64,000 nt of DNA. Origin: Siphonodentalium dalli (Eukaryota > Mollusca > Scaphopoda > Gadilida > Siphonodentaliidae). The translations under genes were made by a program, and so were the position numbers. The first letter of the stretch is position 1, and every line of letters begins with the position of its first letter. The DNA is taken from the NCBI GenBank assembly GCA_032622095.1, contig CP136064.1:110288004-110352003 (forward strand). Reading direction: 5' to 3'. Of the stretch, positions 12,001 to 25,100 are shown in pieces. The notes under the pieces are model-generated. The model ran no database searches. It was given only the letters and a program-made list of their open reading frames with translations, and was not told where the DNA came from.

Positions 12001-14918
12001 TACTGCGCAAAAGTTGGTAATAATAGATAACAATGTTATGCTTGAATTGAGAGAAGATTGTGGATTGTTAGCTATTTGAAGAGTCCATAACTGAAATTGA
12101 CTTCAACTATTGCTCAGGAAGGTATAAGATTTCAACGTTTAACGACCTGAGTTTTCTGCAGACCTGATTTCATTGTAGTGGGATATCAAATGTTCCTGTA
12201 TAAAACATCCGGAAAGAATACTACATACTTTCCACCCAATGATAATACATGTACCTCAACATGTCGGTGAGTTAAATTGCCTCTACAGCCAAGTCAAACT
12301 GCATTGGTGCGAGAAATTATCATCAATTTCATCTGGAACATTGCCGATAGTCGATACAATTACAGAAATGCAGGCATTTAAAGAAAATTTGGTGTGAATA
12401 TGTTTCTTGTATGACATTTTGATGAGACCGCAGAACGCAAGCATGAAAGAACTTCGATAACACATGTGACAAATATGACATGTGTGTATCTAATATAAAC
12501 TTGATGTGTACATAAGTTCAGCACAGGACAGGAAGATGGGGATCATACATGGAACGAACTTGCTGTATATGCGATGTCCAGAAAACTATCTCTGTGGAAC
12601 TCAAATACACATGTATACCAATTGAACTCATTATATGAGGCTATCTTCCTATCCTAGCTCGATAAAAATCAGCCACGCTTTCACAAATCTTGGGTGTGGA
12701 GTCAGTGAGTTGACATATGAGCTGTCCAGAGCTCCACGTCAGTTTCCGTTTTGGTACGAACCTGAACATAATTTATCTCTAGTCTCTATAGATCGCATGT
12801 AATAAGCAGAGGTCTGGTAGAAATCCGCCAATGCGATTCTCTCGCAGAAGACACATAGAGCGCACATCTGAACGTACTCGTTTGGTAGTCTGCGACAAAG
12901 CAATTACTGTCATATAATCCCCTGATGCACACACAATTTGAACTAGATGTTATTCAAGGACGAGCAATTGTAAATTTTCTCAGTGTCACAAAAGTATACC
13001 CTGTGTTTTCGTACATGTATATTAATAAGAACAAATAACACAAATTTTAGCTCCTATTCTTATATTTGGACTTAGTATACACTAATTAATAAGCTAGTTA
13101 ACATGGAAGATGTCTGTAATGTCAATGCATTATATACACTACTGTTTTTGGGTACCGCATTGTGTGATGTCCATTCAATTAATGTCCGTGAACAGCTGAA
13201 TTTCGGTAGAATTGACTTAGTATGATGGCATTACATGAGCAATACAGGAGTCAAGTGAAAAATTCTTATCCAAACCCCATAAGGGGGGCGATATCAAGGG
13301 GGAGTAATTAAAGTATTGCTCAATACCGACAGCCTTATCGTTGAGGTAGGGATTTTTCCCCAGTCGAGTCACCCAATCAGGACATTTCCGACGTACATGT
13401 AATGATGGATGTAATCAGCATATATTCAGATTTGGATATTTTCAAATAGGTCAACATCAGATGAATTTATCTACTTTTCATGGTTTCTGTTTCCATTCTC
13501 ATGAAATCTCGGATATATGCAGCTACTATTCGCAAAATATTCATATTGTATCAGATTGTATCAGCATTCCTGGCACTTTTGTCAACAGGGGAACAAATGT
13601 GTTTACCAGTAGTCACTGAAACACACCTTAGGAGCGTTATCAATGAAAACTAGCAAATTTGGATGATTTCTCCATTTTGGTAACCATCTGAGTCACCATC
13701 CTGAATTTAGATTCATATGGATAATAATATGTTAATCTAACATATCATGGTTGTCGAATGATTAGATAGTATAATTTATTCAAAATAAGGTTGCTATTAG
13801 CCACCGATTTCAAACCGCTGTGAGTAATTTAAGAGGCGAGTGTGAAAAATCATCAATTATTATAATTTCGGTCGCCGTTTTGGGAGCCATCTTGGATTTT
13901 CAGGTCCAAATTGCACCGTCAAGAGAAGTGTGATCCAATGTTATTATTGGTCGCGAAACATAATCATTTCACTATCTAAATTCCCTCCAGACTCAATGCC
14001 AACTCTGAAATTGTTCATGGTTGCCATTTTGATGATTTCATCTCATTTTTGTCGTTTCATTCTCTCGAATTCTTGAGTATAAACAGCCATTGTTCACAAA
14101 CTATTCATATTGTTTCATATCTCCATGTTATTACGCCAACATGAAGCAAATATATTCACCTATATTCACTAAATCGCACAGTAGGAGTGATATCAAAGAA
14201 AATTTGACAAATTTTAGTGATTTATCAATTTTGGCAACCATTTTGGTCGCCATCTTGAATACAGATGCACATTTTTTGGTTGTAATTATATGGCAATCTA
14301 TATGTTTAAACCTGTTGCAAATGTTTGTCATCAAATTCGGCTATTTTCTGGCTAACACTTGGCTCGAATTACAAAATCGATATTTGGTAAAATTTCATAG
14401 CATATTTATTAATTCACATTTTGACGACATTTTGTTGGAATAAGACCCAAAGTATGACATATTATCATGTTCATATGGTTAGGTATTCAAATGTATTTAA
14501 AATTAAGTTGCTATTAGCCACCGATTTCAAACAACCGTGAATGTTTTAAGAGACATGTGTGAAATTCATCATTTTCACGAACTTCGGTCGCCATTTTGGT
14601 GGACATCTTGGTTAAATGTGGTCAATTTTTCTGTCAAAGTGAAGCCAGTTATCATAGTATCACAACAGTAGAGAAATATTATATTTCCTACCATAAATTC
14701 ACTACTAGCTATTAATCAAACTGATTCAGTGTCTACTCTGAAATTTTGGATGGCGGCCATCTTGATGACATCACAAATCCACCCAGTCACGACCCCCAGG
14801 TGTCTAACATTTGTTTTCTGGTGCCCGAGATATCAAGCAACATCATGAGCATAGTGGCTATATTTCTTCACAAAATGCACACAGAGCCAAAAAATGGACA
14901 TAAGAGCCTCTACTATAA
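9085..14918. repeat. Large imperfect foldback (inverted repeat), ~5.8 kb
   Basis: The left arm, about 9085-10530, pairs with the right arm, about 13480-14918. Matching segments include 'TAGTAGAGGCTCTTATGT' with its complement near 14900, and 'TTTGACAGAAAAA' with its complement near 14630. 'CCAAAATGGCGACCGAA' near 9375 matches complements near 13880 and 14590, and 'CGAGAATTCAACAGAA' near 9903 matches 14065. Each arm itself repeats a 'AAGATGGCNNCCAAAATGGC' block. Arm identity looks like roughly 70 percent by eye, so the structure is old. No intact coding frame was seen. It may be a foldback transposon or an inverted duplication. Confidence 0.75.
10531..13479. other. Spacer of the foldback, no recognisable gene
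   Basis: About 2.9 kb between the two arms. Open frames are all under 80 codons and none resembles a known domain. No splice-flanked conserved block was noticed on either strand. It could hold decayed transposon coding sequence or captured host DNA. Confidence 0.55.
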
Positions 14919-14949
14919 ACATGCCTATTAATTTTCAAAACAGTTCTCT

Positions 14950-15215
14950 GATAACTGCAAGCTGCCACGTGTGCAAATGGATTCAAATTTTAAATCCAAG
15001 ATGGCTGCTGGTGGCAATGTTTTTTAACAAATTTCGAAAAACAAATTATGGCTCCCATCTAGAAACTCAGATGAGGGATGTGGCCTGAAGGGTGTGTCAA
15101 AGGATTTAGTCATACAATGAGTAAAATCCAAGATGGCTGGCCATGTTTTTCATCGAAAATCGTTCAACTTTGATAGCTCCCATCTAGGTCATCTTCTATC
15201 AAGATCTTGTTTTTT
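14950..15215 (+). repeat. 163-bp satellite family, two degraded monomers
   Basis: 'AAATCCAAGATGGCTGCTGG' at about 14992 and 'AAAATCCAAGATGGCTGGCC' at about 15122 are one monomer length apart, with GCTCCCATCTAG in place of the usual TTCCCATCTAC. They flank the right side of the foldback. Confidence 0.7.
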
Positions 15216-16009
15216 CAATAATCTTAGCAGCTGACATGCAAAATTCTGATACAACAGGTCAAATATAAGCAGAAAAAATATTGAGCCCAGTCTACCAACC
15301 AACATTTATTAGATTTGAGAAAAGAAAGCACTTTATTCTATAAGGTAAAACTCTGTTTTTTACAAAAAAATTCCAACAACATTCACTATTTATATCAGGT
15401 AGTTGGTTGATCTTATTATCTGAGCATCGCTACATATGAACAAATGGGAATTCAAATGGCAGTTTTCTGTCTGATCTCTGCTAATTTTATCTGAACATCA
15501 CAGAAAATGAAAAATGGACAACATATTTACACAAAATAAATTGGCCATAAGAATGTCCTATGCCGTATGATAAAATATCCTAGGAGAAAGTTCCTCTGGA
15601 TAAAGTTACTTTTGGTTAATCGACCTCAGTCAATTCCCAATTTATACATAATTTTTAGAGTATAATGCCAAATGTAGTACAGTACTGTAATGGCTATTAT
15701 ATTTCATCCAAAGGATATTAGACAAGTACCATAGGTAACTTTGATTATGTTTGTAAAATATATTAAAAGAATTAATCTTCTCGGAGTAACGACTAATCAC
15801 CTACATTGTATATTTGCCTTTACTTCAGGTGTAAATTTGTTTCGCCATAATTCATTGGAGCACTTAATTGTCACTGGACTAACTTGTATAATAGTAACAA
15901 GATATTTGATTGGCTACGTTCCTTGTTTTCTATTTAAGTTTACTTCCGGTTTGTCTCACTGCATTCATTTGAACTCAGTTCGGCGAGTCATCAACATCAT
16001 TTTACTTAC
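15216..16009. other. Non-coding, nothing recognised
   Basis: AT-rich sequence downstream (in gene orientation) of the last ZCCHC8-like exon found. It should be intron if the gene continues, but I could not see a further conserved exon here. Confidence 0.5.
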
Positions 16010-16158
16010 CTCTACCATCCTTGTCAAACATCACTACACCTGAAGCCTTTTCCTGTGCCTCTTTGAGCCAGCCGGGAGGATATCCCAACTGTCTCATTGT
16101 GTATGTGAATGGAGGAAGCTGGTTTTGATGCAGACCAAGTGCTTTCCGTAGCTCATCA
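16010..16158 (-). CDS. ZCCHC8-like exon 9, PSP domain core
   Basis: 149 nt encoding SDELRKALGL, LPPFTYTMRQLGYPPGWLKE and ASGVVMFDKDGR. This is the diagnostic PSP block. Acceptor GATTCCAG, donor GAG|GTAAGTAA. The strong donor shows that more exons follow downstream, on the low-coordinate side, but none was recognised in 1-16009. Confidence 0.92.
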
Positions 16159-19100
16159 CTGGAATCACAGAGAAAAAATGATCATTCTTACAGATTATGA
16201 AAGTACTAGAATATTGTTAACTAGCTGAAGGGAGCCTGTATTCAGCATCGGAGGGGCCTATGATCCCTGCACATTTTGATCCTAGACTGAGCCTTTATTC
16301 AGCGGCTGTTCCTTTGTGTGCTTCATACACATTTTGATGGTTTAAATGTTTTATTTAAAAAATTGAACTCCTTGCTCAATTTAAAAAAAAATTTAAATCA
16401 AAATTATGAAAAAAAATAACGCCATTATAACATCCCCCAGGATAACCCGAGTCACTACTGAGTCAGTTGAAATCGGTCCAGGGGTCTGGAAGAAAATACA
16501 GACAGACAGACATACAGATAGATAGACAAACAGATCCTACTCTTTATATACATAGATAGGTCGATAGTAAGGTCCTGCCTCCATTAAAACATGCCTCGGT
16601 TTCGCCATGACGTCTTGTAATTTAAACTTGGCGATTTTAGTTGTAAATATTCACCCCATCCTCACTTTTAAACTACATTTGCTTTTATCAACATCCTCAT
16701 CCGCCTGTGCACACAAGTGCGATAATGTTCCAACAGAAAATATCTGTAGGAATTTGCACTAAAATGGGAAGAAGAAGAATTTCTGTATTCTGTCCCGACT
16801 TATGAAACAATGGCAATAGTGACAACATTACATGTACCTTCTCAGCTGGGAGATTTCCTATAACTTTATTCAAATAGTATGACAACAAATAGGGAAAGTT
16901 ACCAATGGAATTGTCAGGCCTCAAAATATGGTGCTGGACATTAGGTGCTGGACTAATAGTCTTGCCATGCTTCTAAAGGCCACGGGTTGGCCCGGTATTG
17001 CAGTACCTCCGGGATCGGCCCATTCTTAAATAATCTAAAATTAGTTGCCCCCTCCAACCTCTCTGTACCTTCTGATATGGAACAGAGTTTCATTTGGAAT
17101 GTTTAGATGTCATGCCGATAAGAACAGATACCACACATTGTTGATAAAGAGCGTTTGCATTGCAAAATATGGTGCTGGACCGCTGTGCGGTGTAGCGTCA
17201 CTAAATTCACCATCTGGGGACCTCATTCTACAAATGTCCAGCACCATATTTTGAGGCCTCTAAAGATACCAATGTAAGGCCAAAAAAAAAAGGGTTTTGG
17301 TTCTCGGGCAATTTTTTTTCCAAATCAATGAGGGAGGGAGGGTTTTATTTTTATTTTTTATTGCGCATAGTAAGCATGAACAAAGATACCTTCCTCTGTC
17401 TAGTAATAACCAGAAAGGTAGAGGGAACTGTTATGCATATAAACTCATTTAGTCTTATATAAAAATGACATTGTACTACAAGTGTATGACTGGGATTACC
17501 TAACAATATATAATGTTATTGTTGTCTAAAAACTGATACCTCCCCATTCTAATAAGTGATCCTGAATTTAGTCCTGTGCCTTTCAATTGTATAAAGTTAC
17601 AATTAGTGTAAGTTGTTCACAATGACTAATTGTAAGAAGAGCATGAGGATCAGCTAACCATTTTCTTAATTGTAGTCATCTACTTCATGTTGTAAGCCTG
17701 CAAGTCACTTTTTTTTTTTTTTCGTAAGTTTTTTTGTCATAACATCAGGCATTGCAATAAAAAGGCCTAATGCGGCCCTTTTTATTCAATGCGGCAGGGC
17801 CTGAGAACCAAAACTTTTTTTTTTTGGACTAATAGTCTTGCCATGCTTCGCCACTTGCTTTGATATATATAGTAATTATCATCTAAAGGTTTTACGCTAG
17901 ATACATGTAGAACAAATATATACTTGTAGAATGAAGAGAAAAATTATGTTGCAATTAGTGTGAGGTTGGCTATTTTTTTTAGCCAGATGAGACTGGACTA
18001 TTGAAGCATATTACTGTTCAAACAAATGGCACAATTCAGCTTTGTTGAACATAAATCCCAAACACTAAAATCCCAAAAATGTTCAAGCCTCTAGATAGAC
18101 TTAGCAATTTATAACTTTTCTGACATTCTGGTGATCAAAATACAAGAAGGTCAAACATACTTCACAGATTAATACACAGACAATGTCGGGGTTCATGCTG
18201 GCCCAAAGTTCCCAGTTGCCGACACTGTTGCCAAATGCATTATTTTTTCAGCCACTTTTTATTTTCTGTTGCGACTTTTTTTCCTGACCAATAACATTTG
18301 GTGCCACTTGAAATGTGTATTTTCAATAACAATTTGATTCATATTTGCTGTATGTCACAGTTTGTGAAAGCAGAGTTACGAAGGACATATTTATGATAAT
18401 TTATCTAACACTTGACTATCAAAACACAGTTTCCTAACGAGGTAGACTTCAGCAAGCCCTTTGTTTGACTAATGTTTGTTAAATTGGAGTCAATAGTGTT
18501 ATAATCGAGTAAAAATTTGAAACACATTCAACCCAGTGATAGAACAATTCAATATGACGTAAGCTGCGATTCTGTTATATGCTTTGCGACAGAATATCAA
18601 TGTGTGTTTTGTTTCAGACCGATTGACTGCAAGCTTTATTAGATGCTCAATGGGTATCAATTGCCAAAATCCCCAAAAACTAGGTGCCAATTTTTGTAGC
18701 AAATCAGGATTTTTTTTGGTGCAAATTCATTTTTTTATAGCAATTTGCTAAATTGGCAATCGTCATCGAGAACCCTGGACATTATATAACATGCAATACT
18801 TACCAAATTCATAGGAATTTATCAGCTGTTTTTAACGTTCCGCTATTTATTGTTACCATATTAAGAATAAAACTAACCAAGAATGCTTATATTATTGTTC
18901 CCTGTGCAAAGAATTTTGAATAGGTTTTTATCATATGACTCGATCATTATTTACGTTGGAAACTATGTCATAAATCAATTTCATATCAATTACTAATTCA
19001 TATCACCTTCCGATAATTTGATTGGTTTGTTGACAAAAAGTGTGTTCTGATTGGCTGAATGGCAGCCGGGGGGGGGGTCAAATGCAGGTCAAATTTGTGC

Positions 19101-22100
19101 GCGTCAAATACACGAATCAACGCGATGCCAAAATTCTCGCAATTATAATCTTGAAATATATAGTTTTGGACATTGTTATACGATAAATAGAATATGTAAT
19201 TCGTATTTATCTAATAAACATACGATATAATGTCACAAACTGAGAACAGAATAGCGCACTATATCTTTGCGTGCATATTATTTCTGCTAGTTCACCAGGT
19301 GTAATTGGGCTTCCGGTGCAATGAAGTGACGTCACATTAACCTTTTGCTGCCGATGTCATATAGCTATTTAGTGATTTGTGTGCGTTTTGGACAACATAA
19401 TCAATTTATAGGTGTCATATGATAAATAGAATATGTAATTCGTGTTTCTCTCATATGATATTTATGAAACTCGTCACGAATTTTCAGTTTTCTCTCGCCT
19501 GAGGCTCGAAAAAACTGAAAATTCTTAAGACTCGTTTCATAAATATCATATGAGAGAAACACTCATTTCATATCCTCTATATATCACATCATCATGCATT
19601 CAGTTTATACTCTGCATTGGAAAGCAGTGAAGTGGCCACACCAAGCTCAAACAGACATCTGTGCTTACCTGTAAACACCAGGCTGGAATTTTGAGAACCG
19701 TGGGTCATCTTCCAAATGGTACCTAGAACTGATTATATAAGATTCTGATTTTTAAAGAGACCTAAATAATTTTTATAAAGGAATATCATGACAAGATATG
19801 TATCATTTATGCAAAAACAAAATACCATTACAAAATTTACTTCTTTGGAATATTGTTAAGAAAGACATCATGATACTGGGCCAATTGAAAACTTTTGTTT
19901 CTGAAATTTTCTCATTTGTCCTCATGGTCTTCTTCAGCCAGATGATAGCATAAACAGGTAACTATTTCTAAAACCATGCACTTTCGAAGTCTCCAATCTA
20001 TTGAAGTATCTGTGAAATGTAACCGATTTATGTCTGGCTGATGAAGGCTATGAAACCGAAAGTTTCCAAAACAAGAGTATTCCCTATAACAATTAAACTG
20101 ATATTAACCCTTCCATGACGGCAGCTTCCTGAAATTTTGCGAAAAGGTTAAACATAACCTTGTGACCAAATTATGTTTTGATATCTGCAGTTGATCAGTA
20201 TTAGTGTGATACCAAGTGTTCTTTGTATTGTGCATTCGTTTGCGAGGATGAAATCAACAAATAAATATTACTAGTTGACTAGGATTAAACTACTAAATTA
20301 TTATTGAATTATTAAAGTCATATACATCATTGCAATGAATCATTAAAGACTATTTACAAGATACTTAAATGGGGCTAAAATAAGCATTTTACCCGTCTTT
20401 CTTTGCCGATCCTGGCCCTTTCTTATTCATGAATTCAATCCTCGATTGGTTAATCTTATTTTGATTCCTTGGTTCTTTACATTCAGTCATCATATGGTCT
20501 CCCCCACAATTCCAACATGATGGCTTTGGTCTAAAAGAAATTCCATAGATGATGAATAGATGATGAATATAATTTAATAGAAGTAATGACCTAAATAATC
20601 GACTCCTTAACCACAGCAGAATTATGGGTAACTTTTCAGGATTTAGTCGGAAATATGGCTTGTTGCCATTCATCGGAAAGCTCTCAGTGGATCATGAATG
20701 TGTATTAAAACAAACTACTTTATAAACGCATCTTGGATCAATTATGTTTAAAACAATTGCAATGGAAATTTTGCGACCAACCAATACTGAGCCAAAGCCA
20801 AAAGTGACCACTTCGCTGTGTCTACTTGACACCCAAATGCCAATCATGGACACTAATCATCAAATCTGCTGCTTCGGCACTACAATTGATAATTAATAAC
20901 CTGTGTCCGGCAAGACAAATCGTCTGCTTTTATTCATGAACACCACTTACAAATGAATAATAGACTGTTCCAATGTATACTTTAATATAATATCTGAAAG
21001 GGAGAATCCATTTAGTATAGAAATGTTTAAAGATAATGTATCAAGGCTTTAGTGAAGATTGTACTATTGAAGCTCTGCAATATAATCAAAGAATTTTAAA
21101 ATTCAAGTCAGGAAGGCAAAGTCGCCATCAACCTCTGGTTATGTTCTCACCTGGCTGTAAACTTTTGCTTCTCAATAATTTTCAGTTGCTCTGCCGTGAT
21201 AGGGATTGGGTGGAAGAATACCTGTTCATAACTATCACAGTTAAGAATAAATAGTATGTATTTTAGCAATCATTAATATATATTTACATACAACTAATAG
21301 CGCTTTTGATTTTCCCATAGTGTTACAATGGCCAGCACAGTCAGTCAATGAGTTCATAAACTTATAACCACACTGCGGTTATTTTCCAATAACCGCATAA
21401 CGCTCGGAAATCACCAGAATGACGAATATGAATGATCCATATATTGCTTGAGTATTCATCATGTTTGGATTTTTACGAAATTTGTTTGGTCTATAATTAA
21501 TGTTACAAATTTATTCCGAGCTTTTCCAGACACACCTCACCAAAGCTATTAAAGATGCATAATAAATTAACCCTCCCCAATTACTATAACTTTGGCATCG
21601 GGGTAAAAAATATTTAATTCGAGTCAAGGAACCCACCCATCAATGCTCAGAGTGATCAGATATCGATTTTTTAAATTTATTAGTTCCCGAGATATGTATT
21701 TTTTGGAGGCCTGGCAAATATTCGTCAAGCCAAAAGTCTCGGACCAAATTGCGGATGAAGATGGATAACTCTAAAATCAGGTGGATTTGGGTATTAGATA
21801 TTTGACAATCCGGCCAAAATTTGTTGAACAAACTGTTGATAAATAACAGGTTTTGGGCAATGTTATACTATATTTGACTGTTGTTAGCATTATTTTTGGG
21901 CATTTAATCGATTCTGATAACTAAAGGGGCATTTAAAAAAATGTTGTTGTTGTTGGAATCTGATGATATGGAGACCATCAAATCGGATTGAGTATAACTA
22001 CCTGAGTCACGTTCCGGCATTCCCCCATCCCAGATTTCCCCTGCTACCATACCCCAGGACAATAATCATGTGTATAAAAGTATAGAGATGTATAAAACTT

Positions 22101-25100
22101 CTCTCCATCATGTTGGGATATCAATAAAAAAATTTAGAGGACAACTTTATTTGATATCTTGCAAGAATACAGGCGCTGAACGAAAGTGCATACCGGAACA
22201 GGCATGGTGGCGACATCTCTAGAATACATCTCTTTGGAATGTCTCTATGTTTTATGTCACAAAATACATTCCACTTTATATTTTTGCACAGGTTATACCA
22301 TAATTTAGGTTTAATTCAGATCTCAGGGTGGGTTACCGCAAGCTGCAAAATTGAGTTCATTCCCCTCGCTACAGTATGTCTGACTGCTGCCGACATATGT
22401 ATTTTCTTAACTAAATCTAACATTTTTTATTTAAGTGTTTTGTCAGTTACAATTCATTCTGGTTTGAATATGGACAATTCAGTTTCTCAAAATAATCCAG
22501 AATGAATTGTAACCTACATAAGTCTCTAATAAATAAATATGCAATTTCTTCACTGCTAGCAGCGGACTGAACTCGGCATAGAGCTTGGGGTTCCAAATTT
22601 TCTGGTTGTTACGCATCCATAAATAAGTTCTGATCATTTGAATGGGTACATATTAGAGCATCTGCAGATTATTTATTTATAGAATCCACTGTATTTTTTT
22701 ACGATCACAATAAATTTCTATTGCTTTTGAAGCTAGAGGGAATGATAGCTTGACAACATTGGTAGAAAATATATGCAGCTAAAATTATCTACCAATTACA
22801 ATATCTTAAACTTCTAGATTTAATATAGATCTATATGGCGAAAGAACATGTAGATAAATCGCTGTTCCTACATTGAAATTATTTACTGGATTTTCCAACC
22901 TTAGCAGCTACCAGCCCCATTCACCCCTACCCCTAGCGGAAACACTGTATATATACAGTAATGCTCTAAATAATCGACCCCTTAACCACAGCAGAATTAT
23001 GGGTAATTTTTCAGGATTTAGTCGGAAATATGGCTTGTTGCCATTCATCGGAAAGCTCTCCCCGAGAGCTTTCCGATGAATGGCAACAAGCCATATTTCC
23101 GACTAAATCCTGAAAAATTACAAATTATTCTGCTGTGGTTAAGGGGTTGATTATTTAGAGCATTACTCTATAGCTAAATGGTAGAGTTGTTTTTTCTGCT
23201 ATACAACTTTCTGAAGTAAAAGTCAGTGTTATTTTCACCAATAATAGTTGAGGCATGTTGCCTCAGTGAAATATCAAACAATCCACTACAATAAGCATGT
23301 TTAACTATGAGTAGGATACAATGGTAAATCCCAACTTTCTGTAAGTGACGGATTAAAGTCAACAAGTGGCCAACCTTTAGTGTCAACCAGGAAATATTCA
23401 TGAAACTGTGAGCAACCAATAATCTGAAAAATATCAGAAATAGTATTATAAGTGGAGTGAAAATATAAAGGCTTTAAAGATGCATAAGCGCCCCTCAATT
23501 ATTATTTATTTGAATTCGTGGGTAAAAAAATATGTGAATCGAGTCGAGGAACCCACCTATCAAAGCTCAGAGTGATCAGATATTGATTTTTGAAATTTGT
23601 TATTTCTCGAGATATGTAATTATTGTTGGCCTGGTAAAAATTCATCAAGCCAACGGTCTCGGACCAAATTGTGGATGAAGATGGACAACTCTAAAATCAA
23701 GTGGCCTTGGGTGTTAGATATTTGACGATCCGGCCAAAAATGTTGATAAATAACACGCTTTGGGTAATGTTATACTATAGTTGACTGGTTAGCATTATTT
23801 TTGGGCAATTAATCGAGTTATTAGATATCGATTTTTGAAATCTATTATTTTTCACCATCGAGACTTACTGGTGGCCCAGTAAAATGTTGACAAGCCGACG
23901 GTCTCTGTCCAAATTGCGGATGAACATGGATAACTATAAAATCAAGAGGCTTTGTGTTGAACAACATGTTGATAAATAACACATTTCGGGCAATTTTATA
24001 CAATAGCTGACAGTGGTTAGCATTATTTTTAGGCAATTAATTGATTCTGATAATGGAAGCGGCATTTCTAATAATGTTGTTGTTGGAATCTGATTATATG
24101 GAGACCATCAAATCGGATTGAGTACCACCTTTAATACATGGATAATCAGAGCTCTCAAATTGAGAGAAGTTTAGTTACGGAGAAGTTGATTGTCGTCAGG
24201 GAGTAGTCATAGATTGAAGATTAATTAACAGCTGAACACTAGCCTACTATGATTTCATATTTATCATTTAGGCAATGCAAGAAACTATCTGTAGTCCTTT
24301 CAGTAAGCAAATTTAAATCCTACTAATCATGCTGGCATTTCTTCTCTTATTGGACATAATCATCATGTATAGTAGAGAGAAAGACATTTATCCTTAGCAA
24401 AATATAAGCAGAATTGAAAAATACTACCTAATTTTTACCGTTGGTAGGATTTGACATTGAGAGTCAAACAAGAGCATTGCTATGGCATGGCAAAATATGC
24501 CTGTGGTTTGTCCAAAATGTAGAAATGAACAAAGGCCCAACTGATGTAATCAATTTGAGGGCCAATTCCAACAAAGGGCCATAACTGAGGTAAACATTGG
24601 GCATATTGAGTGCATATTCCAACATAAAGGGCCATTACTCTGGTGAAAATTGGCAGGCGGAACCCAAATTCGATATTAATCTGTGTTTTGTGCTAGTAAA
24701 CCCACATACCAAATTTCATTCCATTCAGTTAAGACTATCTAAATTTATCATCGGATAACCAAAAGCGAACAGATGGACGGAAAGACAGACAGATAGACTA
24801 ATAACATAATATGTCCTGTTTTTAAAAAAAACACGCGTGTATAAAACAGAATGAGTACATGTACATACACAATGTCGCTTCCACATCGTCATATTTCTGT
24901 GAGTGACTTCTAAACTTGGATTCAAGTCGACGCAGGTCAGATTGTGTGCCTACAATAAATGACAAGGAGTAAAATGAAAGTGTCAATGACACTAGCTCAA
25001 CTTAGGTAGGGGAATAATTTATGGTTGACAGTAAATGGAGGAATAGGAAAGGTGATAATTGAAATGTCTAACCTGTGCCAAAGGATTTAGTCATGCAAAG

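Noticed and set aside
24900-24955. Candidate extra ZCCHC8-like exon after acceptor TTTATTGTAG (minus strand)
   Set aside because: No donor gives the required phase 0 and the translations do not match the family.
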